A stretch of 64,000 nt of DNA from Gammaproteobacteria bacterium (GTDB lineage Bacteria > Pseudomonadota > Gammaproteobacteria > Steroidobacterales > Woeseiaceae). The notes below the pieces were generated by a model, which was given only the letters and a program-made list of their open reading frames with translations, had not been told where the DNA came from and ran no database searches. The stretch is taken from contig JAHEFG010000044.1 of assembly GCA_024640305.1 (NCBI GenBank), positions 152,134-216,133 on the forward strand. The letters run 5' to 3'. Positions 1 through 8,837 of this stretch are shown one piece after another. The position numbers and the translations under genes are program-made. The number at the start of each line of letters is the position of its first letter. Position 1 is the stretch's first letter.

Positions 1-774
1 CGTCTGCGTCACGCGTTCATCAAGTATGACAAGTGGACCTTTGGTCAGACCTGGTCAACCTTCCAGGACGTCAGCGTCCTGCCCGAAGCGCTGGACTTCG
101 TCGGACCGGCTGAGTCAACAACCTTCATCCGTCAGTCAATGATTCGTTACACGAGCGGCAACCTGGAAGTGGCTGCCGAGAATCCACAGACGTTTGTTTC
201 GGGCGGTACGCGCGATCGTTCCACCATGCCAGACCTGATTGCGCGCTATACGTTCAAACTGGACGGTGGCAGCTATGTAAGGCTCGCCGGCATAGTGAGG
301 AGTCTGAAGATAGAAGAGGGAGCCGGAGCGTCACAGGCCGACGCGACTGGATGGGGCATCAGCGCCTCGGCCAAGTTTGCGTTCGACAATGGCGACGATC
401 TGCGAGCCATGGCGACTGTTGGTGATGGCCTTGGTCGGTACGTCGGCCTCGGTTTCGTCCTCGACGGCTACGTTGATGTCAACGATGCTATCCAGACCAC
501 CGAAAATCTCTCCTGGTTCGTCGCGTATCGGCACCTGTGGAGCGACAAGTGGCGTTCGAACATCATGTACGGCACGACCTCGATTGACTACACCAGCGAC
601 GTAGCGGCAGCGACCTTTAACGACACGGGTTCTAGCTTCCATCTGAACTTCATTCGAACCTTGGCGCCGAAGTTGGAGGTCGGTGCTGAAGTCATCTTTG
701 GCGAGCGCGAGCTGGTGAACGGCACGGACGGCGATTTCACGCGATTCATGCTGTCTGCGAAATACGCGTTCTAG
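1..774 (+). CDS. DcaP-like outer membrane porin (3' part)
   Basis: The frame is open from the first base of the window, so the gene begins upstream and about 257 C-terminal residues are visible. The text has alternating amphipathic beta-strands with a GQTWSTF segment (residues 15-21 of the visible part) that I associate with DcaP-family trimeric outer-membrane transporters. The protein ends in KYAF, a C-terminal Phe typical of barrels assembled by the BAM complex. DcaP proteins let small organic anions cross the outer membrane; the substrate here is unknown. A strong hairpin follows 30 bases after the stop. A generic porin of another family is the main alternative. Confidence 0.75.
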   Translation, partial: RLRHAFIKYDKWTFGQTWSTFQDVSVLPEALDFVGPAESTTFIRQSMIRYTSGNLEVAAENPQTFVSGGTRDRSTMPDLIARYTFKLDGGSYVRLAGIVRSLKIEEGAGASQADATGWGISASAKFAFDNGDDLRAMATVGDGLGRYVGLGFVLDGYVDVNDAIQTTENLSWFVAYRHLWSDKWRSNIMYGTTSIDYTSDVAAATFNDTGSSFHLNFIRTLAPKLEVGAEVIFGERELVNGTDGDFTRFMLSAKYAF

Positions 775-803
775 AATAAGAGCAAAACAGACCTATCGTC
801 TTG

Positions 804-833
804 GCTGGCGGCATCTTCCCTGGTGCCGCCAGC
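804..833 (+). terminator. Hairpin terminator after the porin
   Basis: A perfect 10-bp stem (GCTGGCGGCA pairing with TGCCGCCAGC) with a 10-base loop lies 30 bases after the porin stop. It is followed only by a short T run (TTTACGTT). The stem is strong and GC-rich, the U-tract is weak, and the position fits a terminator separating the porin from the following sensor gene. Confidence 0.6.
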
Positions 834-867
834 TTTACGTTGCGGTCAGGCATGTCACAATTAGCCA

Positions 868-2706
868 ATGAACGAACTGCCTGAAATTACTCGTTTCGTA
901 GCTGCGCTGCCCGGATTCGATGTTCTTACCGAGGCCCAGACGCACGCCGTTGCAACCTCTATGCAGATCGGCTATTACCGTGCCGGCAACGATGTGCTCC
1001 ACGTTGGTAGTGAGAACAAGCAGCTGCATATAGTCCGTAGCGGTGCCCTTGAATTACGAAATAGTGAAGGTGATCTCGTCCAACGGGTGGCTGAGGGTGA
1101 GTGCTTCGGCTTTCCCTCCCTGATGAATCACGCGCCGGTGCGCAATCAGTCGGTAGCGATCGAGGACACGCTGATCTATCACCTCGATGGCAGTGTGTTC
1201 AACAATTTGCGCCGGGAAAACGCTCAGTTCGACACGTTCTTCATCCGCTCTTTATCAGATCGATTGCTGGCTCATCCTGTCGCGACCAAATTACACGGCG
1301 CCGCCGATCGGGAGGTGTCACAGCTCATCACCAGATTGCCCGTCTCTGTGGATGCGTCGGCAACCATTCAGCAGGCTGCGCAGAAAATGGTCGAGGAGCG
1401 GGTTTCGGCCATGCTCGTAACGGACGAAGGCCAATTCTGCGGGATCGTCACGGATCGTGATATCCGCCAGCGCGTCGTTGCTTTAGGGTGCGAGGGTCAG
1501 CGCTCCATTCGCAGCATTATGTCGATTGACCCTGTCTCAATCGATTCAGGGGCATTGGCTTACGAAGCCGCGCTCTTGATGATGCAGAAAAAGATACACC
1601 ACCTGCCGGTGCTGGCTGAAGGCAAACTCGTCGGCATGGTTTCTCGCAGCGACTTTATGCGTATTGAGACTGAACACCCCTTGTACCTGGTCAATGATAT
1701 TGCCAAGCAAACGACGGTCGAAGGTATTATCAGCGCCTGCCAGCGTTTGCCGGCTCTAATTGCCAGCCAGATAAGTACGGATGCAAATGGCGAACAACTC
1801 GGCAAGTTCGTGACGACGATCACTGACTCGGTGACGCAGCAGTTGTGCCGCATCGGCGAGTCGGAGCTCGGTGCGCCCCCATGTGCCTATGCATGGGTCG
1901 CGATGGGTTCACAGGGGCGTCAGGAACAGTCGGCGCGCAGCGATCAGGACAATGCGCTGGTGCTCGATGATAAGACAGTTGCTGCCGACGACAAGTACTT
2001 CGCAGCGTTGGCGAAGATCGTTAACGACGGACTGGATGCCTGCGGCTACGTCTACTGTCCGGGCGATGTCATGGCGTCGAATCCCAAGTGGCGACAATCG
2101 CTGCGTGTATGGAAGCAGTACTTCACAAACTGGATTACGGTGCCTGAGCAAAAAGCGCTAATGCACGCCAACATATTTTTTGACTTGCGCTGCGTGCACG
2201 GCGAGGCGCGACTCGTCGATGAGCTCAAGGCCAGTATTCGAGAAGACGCGAGCAAAAATGAAATTTTTCTCGCGCTCATGGCCAGGAACGCAATGGCCTT
2301 CCAGCCGCCGCTAGGCTTCTTTCGCCAATTCGTGCTTGAGAGATCCGGCGAGCACAAGAACACGCTGGACATAAAGTTGCATGGCATCATGCCTCTCGTC
2401 GAAATTGCCAGGATTCGCGCACTCGCTGCTGGTGAAATGCGTATCTCCACTCGCAATCGTCTGCGGGCCGCGGCGAAAGCTGGTGAGATAACGAAAACGG
2501 ATGCTGCAAACCTGATCGACGCGTTGGACTTCATCGAAAAGCTGCGAGTGGAGCACCAGAATCGTCAGATGCATGCCGGCCTGAAACCTGATAATCACCT
2601 TTCGCCTGGCGAGATGTCGCCGCTTGCCAGGCAAAACCTGAAGTCAGCATTTGCGCAGGTGCGCGTCAGCCAGGCAGCGCTACTTAATCGCTTCCATATA
2701 GCATGA
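868..2706 (+). CDS. cNMP-binding / CBS / DUF294 nucleotidyltransferase sensor protein
   Basis: Four modules can be read in this 612-residue protein. They are a cyclic-nucleotide-binding fold (about residues 1-130), two CBS domains (about 155-275), a DUF294 nucleotidyltransferase-like domain with GSQGRQE followed by SDQDNAL (about 345-370), and a DUF294 C-terminal helical domain to the end. This architecture resembles PII-uridylyltransferase-type signalling enzymes and probably senses nucleotides in the cytoplasm. The substrate is unknown. The stop overlaps the start of the DnaQ-like exonuclease by four bases (ATGA), so the two are translationally coupled. A propionyl-CoA synthetase lies just downstream, a pairing that suggests control of short-chain acyl-CoA metabolism; this role is inferred. 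Confidence 0.9.
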   Translation: MNELPEITRFVAALPGFDVLTEAQTHAVATSMQIGYYRAGNDVLHVGSENKQLHIVRSGALELRNSEGDLVQRVAEGECFGFPSLMNHAPVRNQSVAIEDTLIYHLDGSVFNNLRRENAQFDTFFIRSLSDRLLAHPVATKLHGAADREVSQLITRLPVSVDASATIQQAAQKMVEERVSAMLVTDEGQFCGIVTDRDIRQRVVALGCEGQRSIRSIMSIDPVSIDSGALAYEAALLMMQKKIHHLPVLAEGKLVGMVSRSDFMRIETEHPLYLVNDIAKQTTVEGIISACQRLPALIASQISTDANGEQLGKFVTTITDSVTQQLCRIGESELGAPPCAYAWVAMGSQGRQEQSARSDQDNALVLDDKTVAADDKYFAALAKIVNDGLDACGYVYCPGDVMASNPKWRQSLRVWKQYFTNWITVPEQKALMHANIFFDLRCVHGEARLVDELKASIREDASKNEIFLALMARNAMAFQPPLGFFRQFVLERSGEHKNTLDIKLHGIMPLVEIARIRALAAGEMRISTRNRLRAAAKAGEITKTDAANLIDALDFIEKLRVEHQNRQMHAGLKPDNHLSPGEMSPLARQNLKSAFAQVRVSQAALLNRFHIA

Positions 2707-3377
2707 ACCAGGTCTTGCTGACACTGCAGCGCTGGAGAGCTCTCAGGCGATCCGGCGATGCCGTATTCCGGACCTTCATCGAGCAGCCGATTCCAGCCCC
2801 CGGAACCCTGTTCACCGATGCTGAGCTCGTTTGTATGGATATCGAAACGACGGGCCTGAATCCAAAAACTGTCGACATGCTGAGCATCGGCTGGGTCCTG
2901 ATCCGCAACAGCAAGGTTGATCTGGCAACTGCCGAGGCTCATATCGTCAAGCCGAATGGAGGCGTTGGGCATAGCGCTTCAGTGCACGGACTGACCGACA
3001 CGATGGTAAGCGACGGCATAAAGCCTTCCGAAGCGATCGAACGCGTTCTTGGGGTGCTGGCCGGGCGTGTTCTGGTCGTGCATCACGCTGGCCTCGACAA
3101 GACCCTGCTGGATCGGATCTGTAGAGAGCGCTATTCGGAAAAACTGCTGGTGCCGATGATAGATACTCTGGCGCTTGAACACCGCCGGCGATCAAGGCAC
3201 CACCATCTCGGTGAAAACATCTCGCTGCGCCTGCCGGATCTGCGGCAACACTACAATCTGCCGTGGTACCGCGGTCACAATTGTCTGACCGACGCGGTCG
3301 CCTCGGCCGAGCTGCTAATCGCGATGGTGGCCGCCCGGGAGCAGCACCAGAAAACGACGCTGGCCGACTTGTACTGA
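2703..3377 (+). CDS. DnaQ-like DEDDh 3'-5' exonuclease
   Basis: This 224-residue protein belongs to the DnaQ/RNase T exonuclease superfamily. The catalytic residues are visible: D46 and E48 in the DIETTG motif, D132 in the HHAGLD segment, and H192 with D197 in HNCLTD. It is shorter than, and different from, the housekeeping DnaQ at both ends, so a dedicated nuclease is more likely than the replicative proofreading subunit. The ATG overlaps the stop of the cNMP/CBS/DUF294 gene. As I recall it, this pairing recurs in proteobacteria, where the exonuclease-like partner accompanies the DUF294 sensor. The nucleic-acid or nucleotide substrate is unknown. Confidence 0.88.
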   Translation: MNQVLLTLQRWRALRRSGDAVFRTFIEQPIPAPGTLFTDAELVCMDIETTGLNPKTVDMLSIGWVLIRNSKVDLATAEAHIVKPNGGVGHSASVHGLTDTMVSDGIKPSEAIERVLGVLAGRVLVVHHAGLDKTLLDRICRERYSEKLLVPMIDTLALEHRRRSRHHHLGENISLRLPDLRQHYNLPWYRGHNCLTDAVASAELLIAMVAAREQHQKTTLADLY

Positions 3378-3459
3378 TGTGCCGTACATCTTTAGTCCAA
3401 TGGCCTCAGCGTGGAGTGTTTCCTAAGCTTAAGAAGAATAACTATATTTTGGAGTGGCC

Positions 3460-5352
3460 ATGAGCAGTTACGCAGACGTGCACAAGCAATCAATCGAAGA
3501 CCCCGATGAATTCTGGGCAGCCGCAGCAGCCGGCATCGATTGGACGAAGCGTTGGGATCAGGTCCTGGACGATTCCGCGGCGCCGATTTACCGGTGGTTT
3601 TCTGGCGGACAGCTCAACACTTGTTACAACGCACTGGACAGGCATGTCGAGAACGGCCGGGCGGAACAGGTCGCGGTTATCTATGACAGCCCGGTAACCG
3701 ACTCGCAGCGCAAGATAACTTACCGGGAATTGCGTGATGAGGTTGCCGTGTTTGCAGGCGCGCTCGTGAACGCCGGTGTTGGCAAGGGAGATCGGGTAAT
3801 TATTTACATGCCGATGATTCCCGAAGCTATTGTCGCGGTTCTGGCTTGCGCAAGGATTGGTGCCGTACATTCCGTCGTGTTCGGCGGTTTCGCGCCGAAT
3901 GAACTGGCGACTCGTATTGACGATGCCACTCCGAAAGCCATTGTTTCTGCGTCTTGCGGTATAGAGCCTTCACGTGTGGTCGAGTACAAACCTTTGCTCG
4001 ACCTGGCGATAGAGCTGGCAAGCCATAAACCAGATCACTGTATTGTCCTGCAGCGACCGCAACTGACGGCGCAACTTAACGCGCCGATGGATATCGAATG
4101 GCGAGACGCGACAGCCGCCGCTCAACCGCAGGACTGCGTGCCGGTCGCCGCCACGGATACGCTGTACTTGTTGTATACGTCCGGCACGACGGGGCAGCCG
4201 AAAGGCATCGTGCGTGACAACGGTGGTCACGCAGTAGCGCTGCACTGGAGCATGCGAAATATCTACGGTGTCGATCCAGGCGAGGTTTACTGGGCTGCTT
4301 CGGACATTGGTTGGGTAGTGGGGCATTCCTACATTATTTACGGGCCGTTGTTGCACGGTAATACCACGGTTTTGTACGAGGGCAAGCCGATAGGCACACC
4401 GGATGCCGGCGCGTTCTGGCGTGTGGCGTCAGAGCACAAAGTGTCCTGTCTGTTTACAGCGCCCACCGCGTTTCGCGCCATAAGGCAGCAGGACCCGAAC
4501 GGCGAATTTATCGGCAAGTACGATTTATCCTCACTGCGCTACCTGTTCCTGGCTGGAGAGCGTTGTGACCCGGATACGTTGCGCTGGGCCGAGGACAAGC
4601 TTGGCGTGCCGGTCATTGATCACTGGTGGCAGACAGAAACAGGCTGGTCGATTGCCGCGAACTGCATGGGCATCGAAGTTGCGCCGGTCAAGGCAGGCTC
4701 TGTTGGGCGTGCCGCGCCTGGCTGGGAAGTCAGGGCGCTGGATGAGCGCGGTAACGATGTCAGCGTCGGTGACGTAGGTGCGATTGCATGCAAATTACCG
4801 CTCCCGCCCGGGGCTTTGCCGGGGCTTTGGAACGCTGAGGAGCGTTTTCGCAGATCGTATCTCACGACTTTTCCGGGCTTCTACGAGACAGGTGATGCGG
4901 GCTTTATCGATGACGATGGCTATATTCACGTCATGTCCCGAACGGATGACGTGATAAACGTGGCAGGCCATCGTCTGTCGACAGGGGCAATCGAAGAGGT
5001 CCTGGCGTCGCATGATGATGTCGCTGAGTGTGCCGTAATGGGTGTGGCGGATCAGATGAAAGGGCAACTGCCTGTCGGCTTTCTCGTTCTCAAAGCCGGT
5101 GTTGATCGCGATTCCGCAGAGATCGTCGCCGAAGTCGTGCAAATGGTGCGCGACCAGATAGGACCGGTTGCCGTGTTCAAGAAGGCAGCGATCGTCGGAC
5201 GGCTGCCAAAAACGCGTTCCGGTAAAGTGCTTCGAGCCACGATGCGCAAGATAGCAGACAGCGAAGATTACAAAGTGCCTGCGACTATCGAGGATCCGGC
5301 CGTACTCGACGAAATTGGCCAGGCGCTGCGCAACATCGGCTACGCTAAGTAA
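3460..5352 (+). CDS. prpE: Propionyl-CoA synthetase (PrpE-type acyl-CoA synthetase)
   Basis: Acyl-adenylate-forming enzyme of 630 residues, matching the PrpE length. It makes propionyl-CoA, or another short acyl-CoA, from acid, ATP and CoA in the cytoplasm. The ATP-loop YTSGTTGQPKG lies at about residues 239-249, followed by the PrpE/Acs-type motif WWQTETGW and the C-terminal TRSGKVLR containing the catalytic, acetylation-sensitive lysine. The ATG at 3460 is chosen because GGAG sits five bases upstream; an in-frame GTG at 3454 overlaps that site and is less likely. The upstream DUF294/exonuclease pair may regulate it. Acetyl-CoA synthetase is the main alternative, but the core motifs read closer to PrpE. 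Confidence 0.9.
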   Translation: MSSYADVHKQSIEDPDEFWAAAAAGIDWTKRWDQVLDDSAAPIYRWFSGGQLNTCYNALDRHVENGRAEQVAVIYDSPVTDSQRKITYRELRDEVAVFAGALVNAGVGKGDRVIIYMPMIPEAIVAVLACARIGAVHSVVFGGFAPNELATRIDDATPKAIVSASCGIEPSRVVEYKPLLDLAIELASHKPDHCIVLQRPQLTAQLNAPMDIEWRDATAAAQPQDCVPVAATDTLYLLYTSGTTGQPKGIVRDNGGHAVALHWSMRNIYGVDPGEVYWAASDIGWVVGHSYIIYGPLLHGNTTVLYEGKPIGTPDAGAFWRVASEHKVSCLFTAPTAFRAIRQQDPNGEFIGKYDLSSLRYLFLAGERCDPDTLRWAEDKLGVPVIDHWWQTETGWSIAANCMGIEVAPVKAGSVGRAAPGWEVRALDERGNDVSVGDVGAIACKLPLPPGALPGLWNAEERFRRSYLTTFPGFYETGDAGFIDDDGYIHVMSRTDDVINVAGHRLSTGAIEEVLASHDDVAECAVMGVADQMKGQLPVGFLVLKAGVDRDSAEIVAEVVQMVRDQIGPVAVFKKAAIVGRLPKTRSGKVLRATMRKIADSEDYKVPATIEDPAVLDEIGQALRNIGYAK

Positions 5353-5493
5353 TCGGGCGTCGGCCGCGCCTAAATCTGCCGTCTGTTTTGCTAGCCTGTT
5401 GTTTATCCGGCCGGGACGCCGGGTAATGACTATAAAAGTCGAATAAACAATAGCTTACAAGATATATTAGAAGTAAAGTAATAAGAGTTTTCA

Positions 5494-5898
5494 ATGTCAA
5501 ACTCATACAAGAGAGAGGGGATACGATCGGGCGCGCCGTGGGAACCGCTGGTCGGATATTCACGCGCAGTGCGTGTCGGCCCGTTCATCTATGTGTCGGG
5601 TTCGGCTCCGGTCGGGGTCGACGGCGAGCTGATAGGTGAGGGTGACGCTTATACTCAGGCCAAGCGATGCATTGAGGTCATTCGTCAGGCGCTGGAGAAT
5701 GCTGGAGCCGGTCTCGAGCATGTTGTTCGCACGCGCATGTATGTTACAGATATCGAACTATGGCAAGAAATAGGCAAGGCGCACCAGGAGGCCTTCGGCA
5801 AAATAGCGCCGGCAACTTCAATGGTGGAGGTGTCGAGGTTGATTGATCCTGCCATGCTTGTCGAGATTGAAGCGGATGCAATTGTCAACGACGGCTAG
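5494..5898 (+). CDS. Rid-family (YjgF/YER057c) protein lacking the deaminase Arg
   Basis: A 134-residue protein with the full YjgF/Rid fold: FIYVSGSAP near the N terminus, the RTRMYVTD strand and a closing VEIEADAIV strand. In canonical RidA the sequence before the last strand carries the imine-binding arginine (Arg105 in E. coli, in a PARS context). Here the equivalent segment reads PATS, with Thr108 in that place. Subfamilies without this arginine are not expected to hydrolyse 2-aminoacrylate imines, so a Rid4-7-like role of unknown chemistry is likelier. It lies 23 bases upstream of the PhoD-like gene and may share its transcript. Confidence 0.88.
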   Translation: MSNSYKREGIRSGAPWEPLVGYSRAVRVGPFIYVSGSAPVGVDGELIGEGDAYTQAKRCIEVIRQALENAGAGLEHVVRTRMYVTDIELWQEIGKAHQEAFGKIAPATSMVEVSRLIDPAMLVEIEADAIVNDG

Positions 5899-5921
5899 CG
5901 GGTCAGGAGTAAGCGAAAGCA

Positions 5922-7544
5922 ATGTTACGGCGTAGTTTTATTCGAGTATTGGCAAGCGGCATCCTGTTCGCGTGGCTGGCTAAAAAGTCGCCGCGGAGCT
6001 TGGCGAAAGGCCGGTACGCATTTGAACACGGTGTCGCCAGTGGCGACCCATTGCCCGATGGCATTGTCATCTGGACGCGAGTCAGTGGAGCCGAGGGGGA
6101 AGCCGTAAAAGTTTTGTGGAAGGTGTGCGCGGATGTGGCAATGACGACCGTTTTGCATGAGGGCATTGTCGAGGCGGGCTCTGCCACTGACTACACCGTA
6201 AAGGTTGATGTGCGGGGGCTGCCGGAAGGCTCACGGCTTTACTATCAATTCATTGCAGGGGACGTCGAATCGCCTGTTGGCAAGTCACGGACCCTGCCTT
6301 CTGGTCACGTGCAGGAAGCCCGGTTCGCTGTAGTCTCCTGCTCAAGCTATCCGACGGGTTATTTTCATGTTTATCGCGAGATTGCGAATCGCGATGATCT
6401 CGATGCGGTGCTGCATCTTGGCGACTACATCTATGAATATGGGACCGGAGAATATGCAACAGAGTACGCCCAGGAGTTGAACCGCGTACCGGATCCGCCG
6501 GGGGAGCTAATGACGCTCTCTGATTATCGACGGCGGCATGCCCAATACAAAGCCGATCCGGACTCCCAGGCGATGCACGCGGCTCACCCGGTCATAGCCG
6601 TCTGGGACGACCACGAAATAGCCAACGACGCCTGGCATGGTGGCGCCGAGAATCACAACGATGACGACGGTGGCTGGGCAGCACGGCGCGACGCGGCGAT
6701 AAGGGCCTATTTCGAGTGGATGCCGATACGCGGCGAGGCTTGCGGCAAAGACACACGTATTTTCCGGGATTTTCGCTATGGCGATCTGCTGTCCCTCATA
6801 ATGCTCGACACGCGACTGTATGGACGGGATATCCAACCACAGATTTCCCAGGACATGACAGAGCTTGAGGTCGAAGCTGTGCTCAAGCATCCGGATCGCG
6901 AGATGCTCGGCAGTACTCAAGCAAGCTGGCTACGAAGTTCTTTGGAAGGCGCCGCAGGCACCACCTGGCAGCTTATCGGCCAGCAAGTGATGGTCTCAAG
7001 CCTGCGTTCACCTGATCTCGGCCCACTCCTTGACCTGGAACGCAAGACGCCTGTATCAAAAGAGGTTCTGGAATTCAGTGTTGCGATGAGCAAGAAAAAT
7101 CCGCCACTGCTACTCGACACGTGGGACGGATATGCAGCTGCGCGTCAGACCTTCCTGGCAGACTTGAAAGCAGGGGCAAGTAACGCCGTTGTGCTGAGCG
7201 GTGACCTGCACACCTCTCTGGCCGGTAACCTGCTGTTAGATGGCGAAGACGAGCCTGTCGCAGTGGAATACATGACCTCGTCCGTAACGTCGCCAGGGTT
7301 CGCGGATTACCTTCCCGAGCGGCGGCCAGGCGCTGTAAGGGATGCGACGCTGGAGCTCAATGCCGATCTCCAGTACATGGAGACCGAGCGCCGCGGTTGG
7401 TTATGTATGAGCCTGACGCCATCAAGTTGTAGCGGCGAATGGCACCTCATCGATGGTCTGCGGTCACGTGATTACAGCAGTTTTATCGACCAGGTATTGA
7501 CTGTCGAGGCAGGCAAGGTGCACAACGGCCTTTCCGCAGGCTAG
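5922..7544 (+). CDS. phoD: PhoD-like alkaline phosphatase/phosphodiesterase
   Basis: A 540-residue PhoD-family metallophosphoesterase that would release phosphate from phosphomono- or diesters outside the cytoplasm. The N terminus (LRRSFIRVLAS plus a hydrophobic stretch) fits a twin-arginine signal, consistent with folded export of a metal cofactor. Metal-ligand motifs are present in order: VLHLGDYIYEYG, VWDDHEIANDAW and LSGDLHTS. The N-terminal domain begins with the usual FEHGVASGDP segment. The gene follows a Rid-family gene and precedes a YcaQ-like glycosylase by 16 bases, so the three may be cotranscribed. I saw no clear Pho box, though I did not search systematically. Confidence 0.92.
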   Translation: MLRRSFIRVLASGILFAWLAKKSPRSLAKGRYAFEHGVASGDPLPDGIVIWTRVSGAEGEAVKVLWKVCADVAMTTVLHEGIVEAGSATDYTVKVDVRGLPEGSRLYYQFIAGDVESPVGKSRTLPSGHVQEARFAVVSCSSYPTGYFHVYREIANRDDLDAVLHLGDYIYEYGTGEYATEYAQELNRVPDPPGELMTLSDYRRRHAQYKADPDSQAMHAAHPVIAVWDDHEIANDAWHGGAENHNDDDGGWAARRDAAIRAYFEWMPIRGEACGKDTRIFRDFRYGDLLSLIMLDTRLYGRDIQPQISQDMTELEVEAVLKHPDREMLGSTQASWLRSSLEGAAGTTWQLIGQQVMVSSLRSPDLGPLLDLERKTPVSKEVLEFSVAMSKKNPPLLLDTWDGYAAARQTFLADLKAGASNAVVLSGDLHTSLAGNLLLDGEDEPVAVEYMTSSVTSPGFADYLPERRPGAVRDATLELNADLQYMETERRGWLCMSLTPSSCSGEWHLIDGLRSRDYSSFIDQVLTVEAGKVHNGLSAG

Positions 7545-7560
7545 TCCAGCTTACCTGGCT

Positions 7561-8772
7561 ATGCAGCGAGTTCAGCTTTCTTCCTGTGAAGCGCGGCGGA
7601 TTGCTTTTGCTGCACAGGGTTTCGACCGTGAGCGACCGGCCGGCAAGACAGACGTTCGCCATTTTCGGCGCGTGATCGAATCACTCGGACTGCTGCAACT
7701 CGACTATGTGAATGTGCTGATGCCCGCGCATTTTCTGATTCTCTGGTCGCGGCTTGGTCCCTACGACCGGCGACGCTTCGAACGTTTCGTCTACGACTCC
7801 GGTGAGCTAACCGAACAATGGGCCCATGAAGCCTCAATCGTTCCAGTGAGTGCCTGGCCGCTGCTCGATTATCGTCGTAAGGCGCACAAGATAGGCAATC
7901 ACAATCCAATCAGGAAACTACGTGGCCGCAACAACTACCTGGATGCCGCGCTTGAGCAGGTACGCGAGCAGGGCGCCCTGACGGCCAATGATCTGCCACG
8001 GGTTCCCGGGCCCAGGAGAAAGCCAGGCGATTGGCACCGTTCCGTGCCTCGTTGTGCCCTTGAATATCACTTTGCTACCGGCGCACTGGCTGTGGCGAAC
8101 CGCTTGCCTAATTTTCAACGAGTTTATGACCTGCCGGAGCGGCTCCTGCCAGAACAGTGCCTGTCTCGTGAGGTTTCGGAAGATGACGCCAGGCGCGAAC
8201 TTCTCTGCCGTGCCGCAAGAGCTCTTGGTGTTGCTACATTGCAGGATCTGGCGGACTACTATCGGATGAAGGCGAAGGACACAGCGCCGCTTGTGCAAGA
8301 CCTTGTAGACGCCGGTACTTTGTCGAAGGTGGCTGTGGAGGGCTGGCGAGAAACAGCATTCCTGTACTGTTCGGCGCGTTTGCCGCGACAAATTGCAGGC
8401 GCATCGCTTTTGTCACCGTTTGATCCTGTGGTCTGGTTTCGGCCCCGGGCCGAGCGGTTGTTCAATTTTCACTACCGAATCGAAATCTATGTGCCGGCCA
8501 GGCAGCGCAAGTGGGGTTACTACGTGCTGCCTTTCAGGCTTGGCGACGACATTGTCGCCCGTGTTGACCTCAAAGCAGACAGGCAGTCGGGCGTATTGCT
8601 TGTTCTGGCGACACATCTAGAGCCGGGCACGGATCCCTCGATGTGCCTCGAGCACCTTGCAAGGGAGTTACGCGCATTGGCAAACTGGCTTGCACTTGAC
8701 GATATTTGCGTGACCAGGATGAACGGCTTCTCACATAGCCTGGCGGCGGCCACATCCGGGAGGGCGGTTTAA
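7561..8772 (+). CDS. YcaQ/AlkX-type DNA crosslink glycosylase
   Basis: A 403-residue protein of the winged-helix HTH_42 family, which includes E. coli YcaQ (AlkX) and the AlkZ resistance glycosylases that unhook interstrand crosslinks and excise bulky N-alkyl adducts. A QLD triplet occurs at Q46-L47-D48 in the LGLLQLDYVNV segment. I recall QxD as the YcaQ-type catalytic motif, versus QxQ in AlkZ. Length is close to the E. coli protein. The ATG at 7561 is the only sensible start, 16 bases after the phoD stop. The likely role is housekeeping alkylation repair; no antibiotic cluster is visible nearby. Confidence 0.88.
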   Translation: MQRVQLSSCEARRIAFAAQGFDRERPAGKTDVRHFRRVIESLGLLQLDYVNVLMPAHFLILWSRLGPYDRRRFERFVYDSGELTEQWAHEASIVPVSAWPLLDYRRKAHKIGNHNPIRKLRGRNNYLDAALEQVREQGALTANDLPRVPGPRRKPGDWHRSVPRCALEYHFATGALAVANRLPNFQRVYDLPERLLPEQCLSREVSEDDARRELLCRAARALGVATLQDLADYYRMKAKDTAPLVQDLVDAGTLSKVAVEGWRETAFLYCSARLPRQIAGASLLSPFDPVVWFRPRAERLFNFHYRIEIYVPARQRKWGYYVLPFRLGDDIVARVDLKADRQSGVLLVLATHLEPGTDPSMCLEHLARELRALANWLALDDICVTRMNGFSHSLAAATSGRAV

Positions 8773-8837
8773 GCCAGTTGTTGCATGAGCGCAGTATTGT
8801 GTATGTTTCCTGTTCTTTCTAACCGGGTCTGTGCTCC

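Noticed and set aside
2052..2534. 160-residue minus-strand ORF
   Set aside because: Antisense to the DUF294 sensor, with no recognised features.
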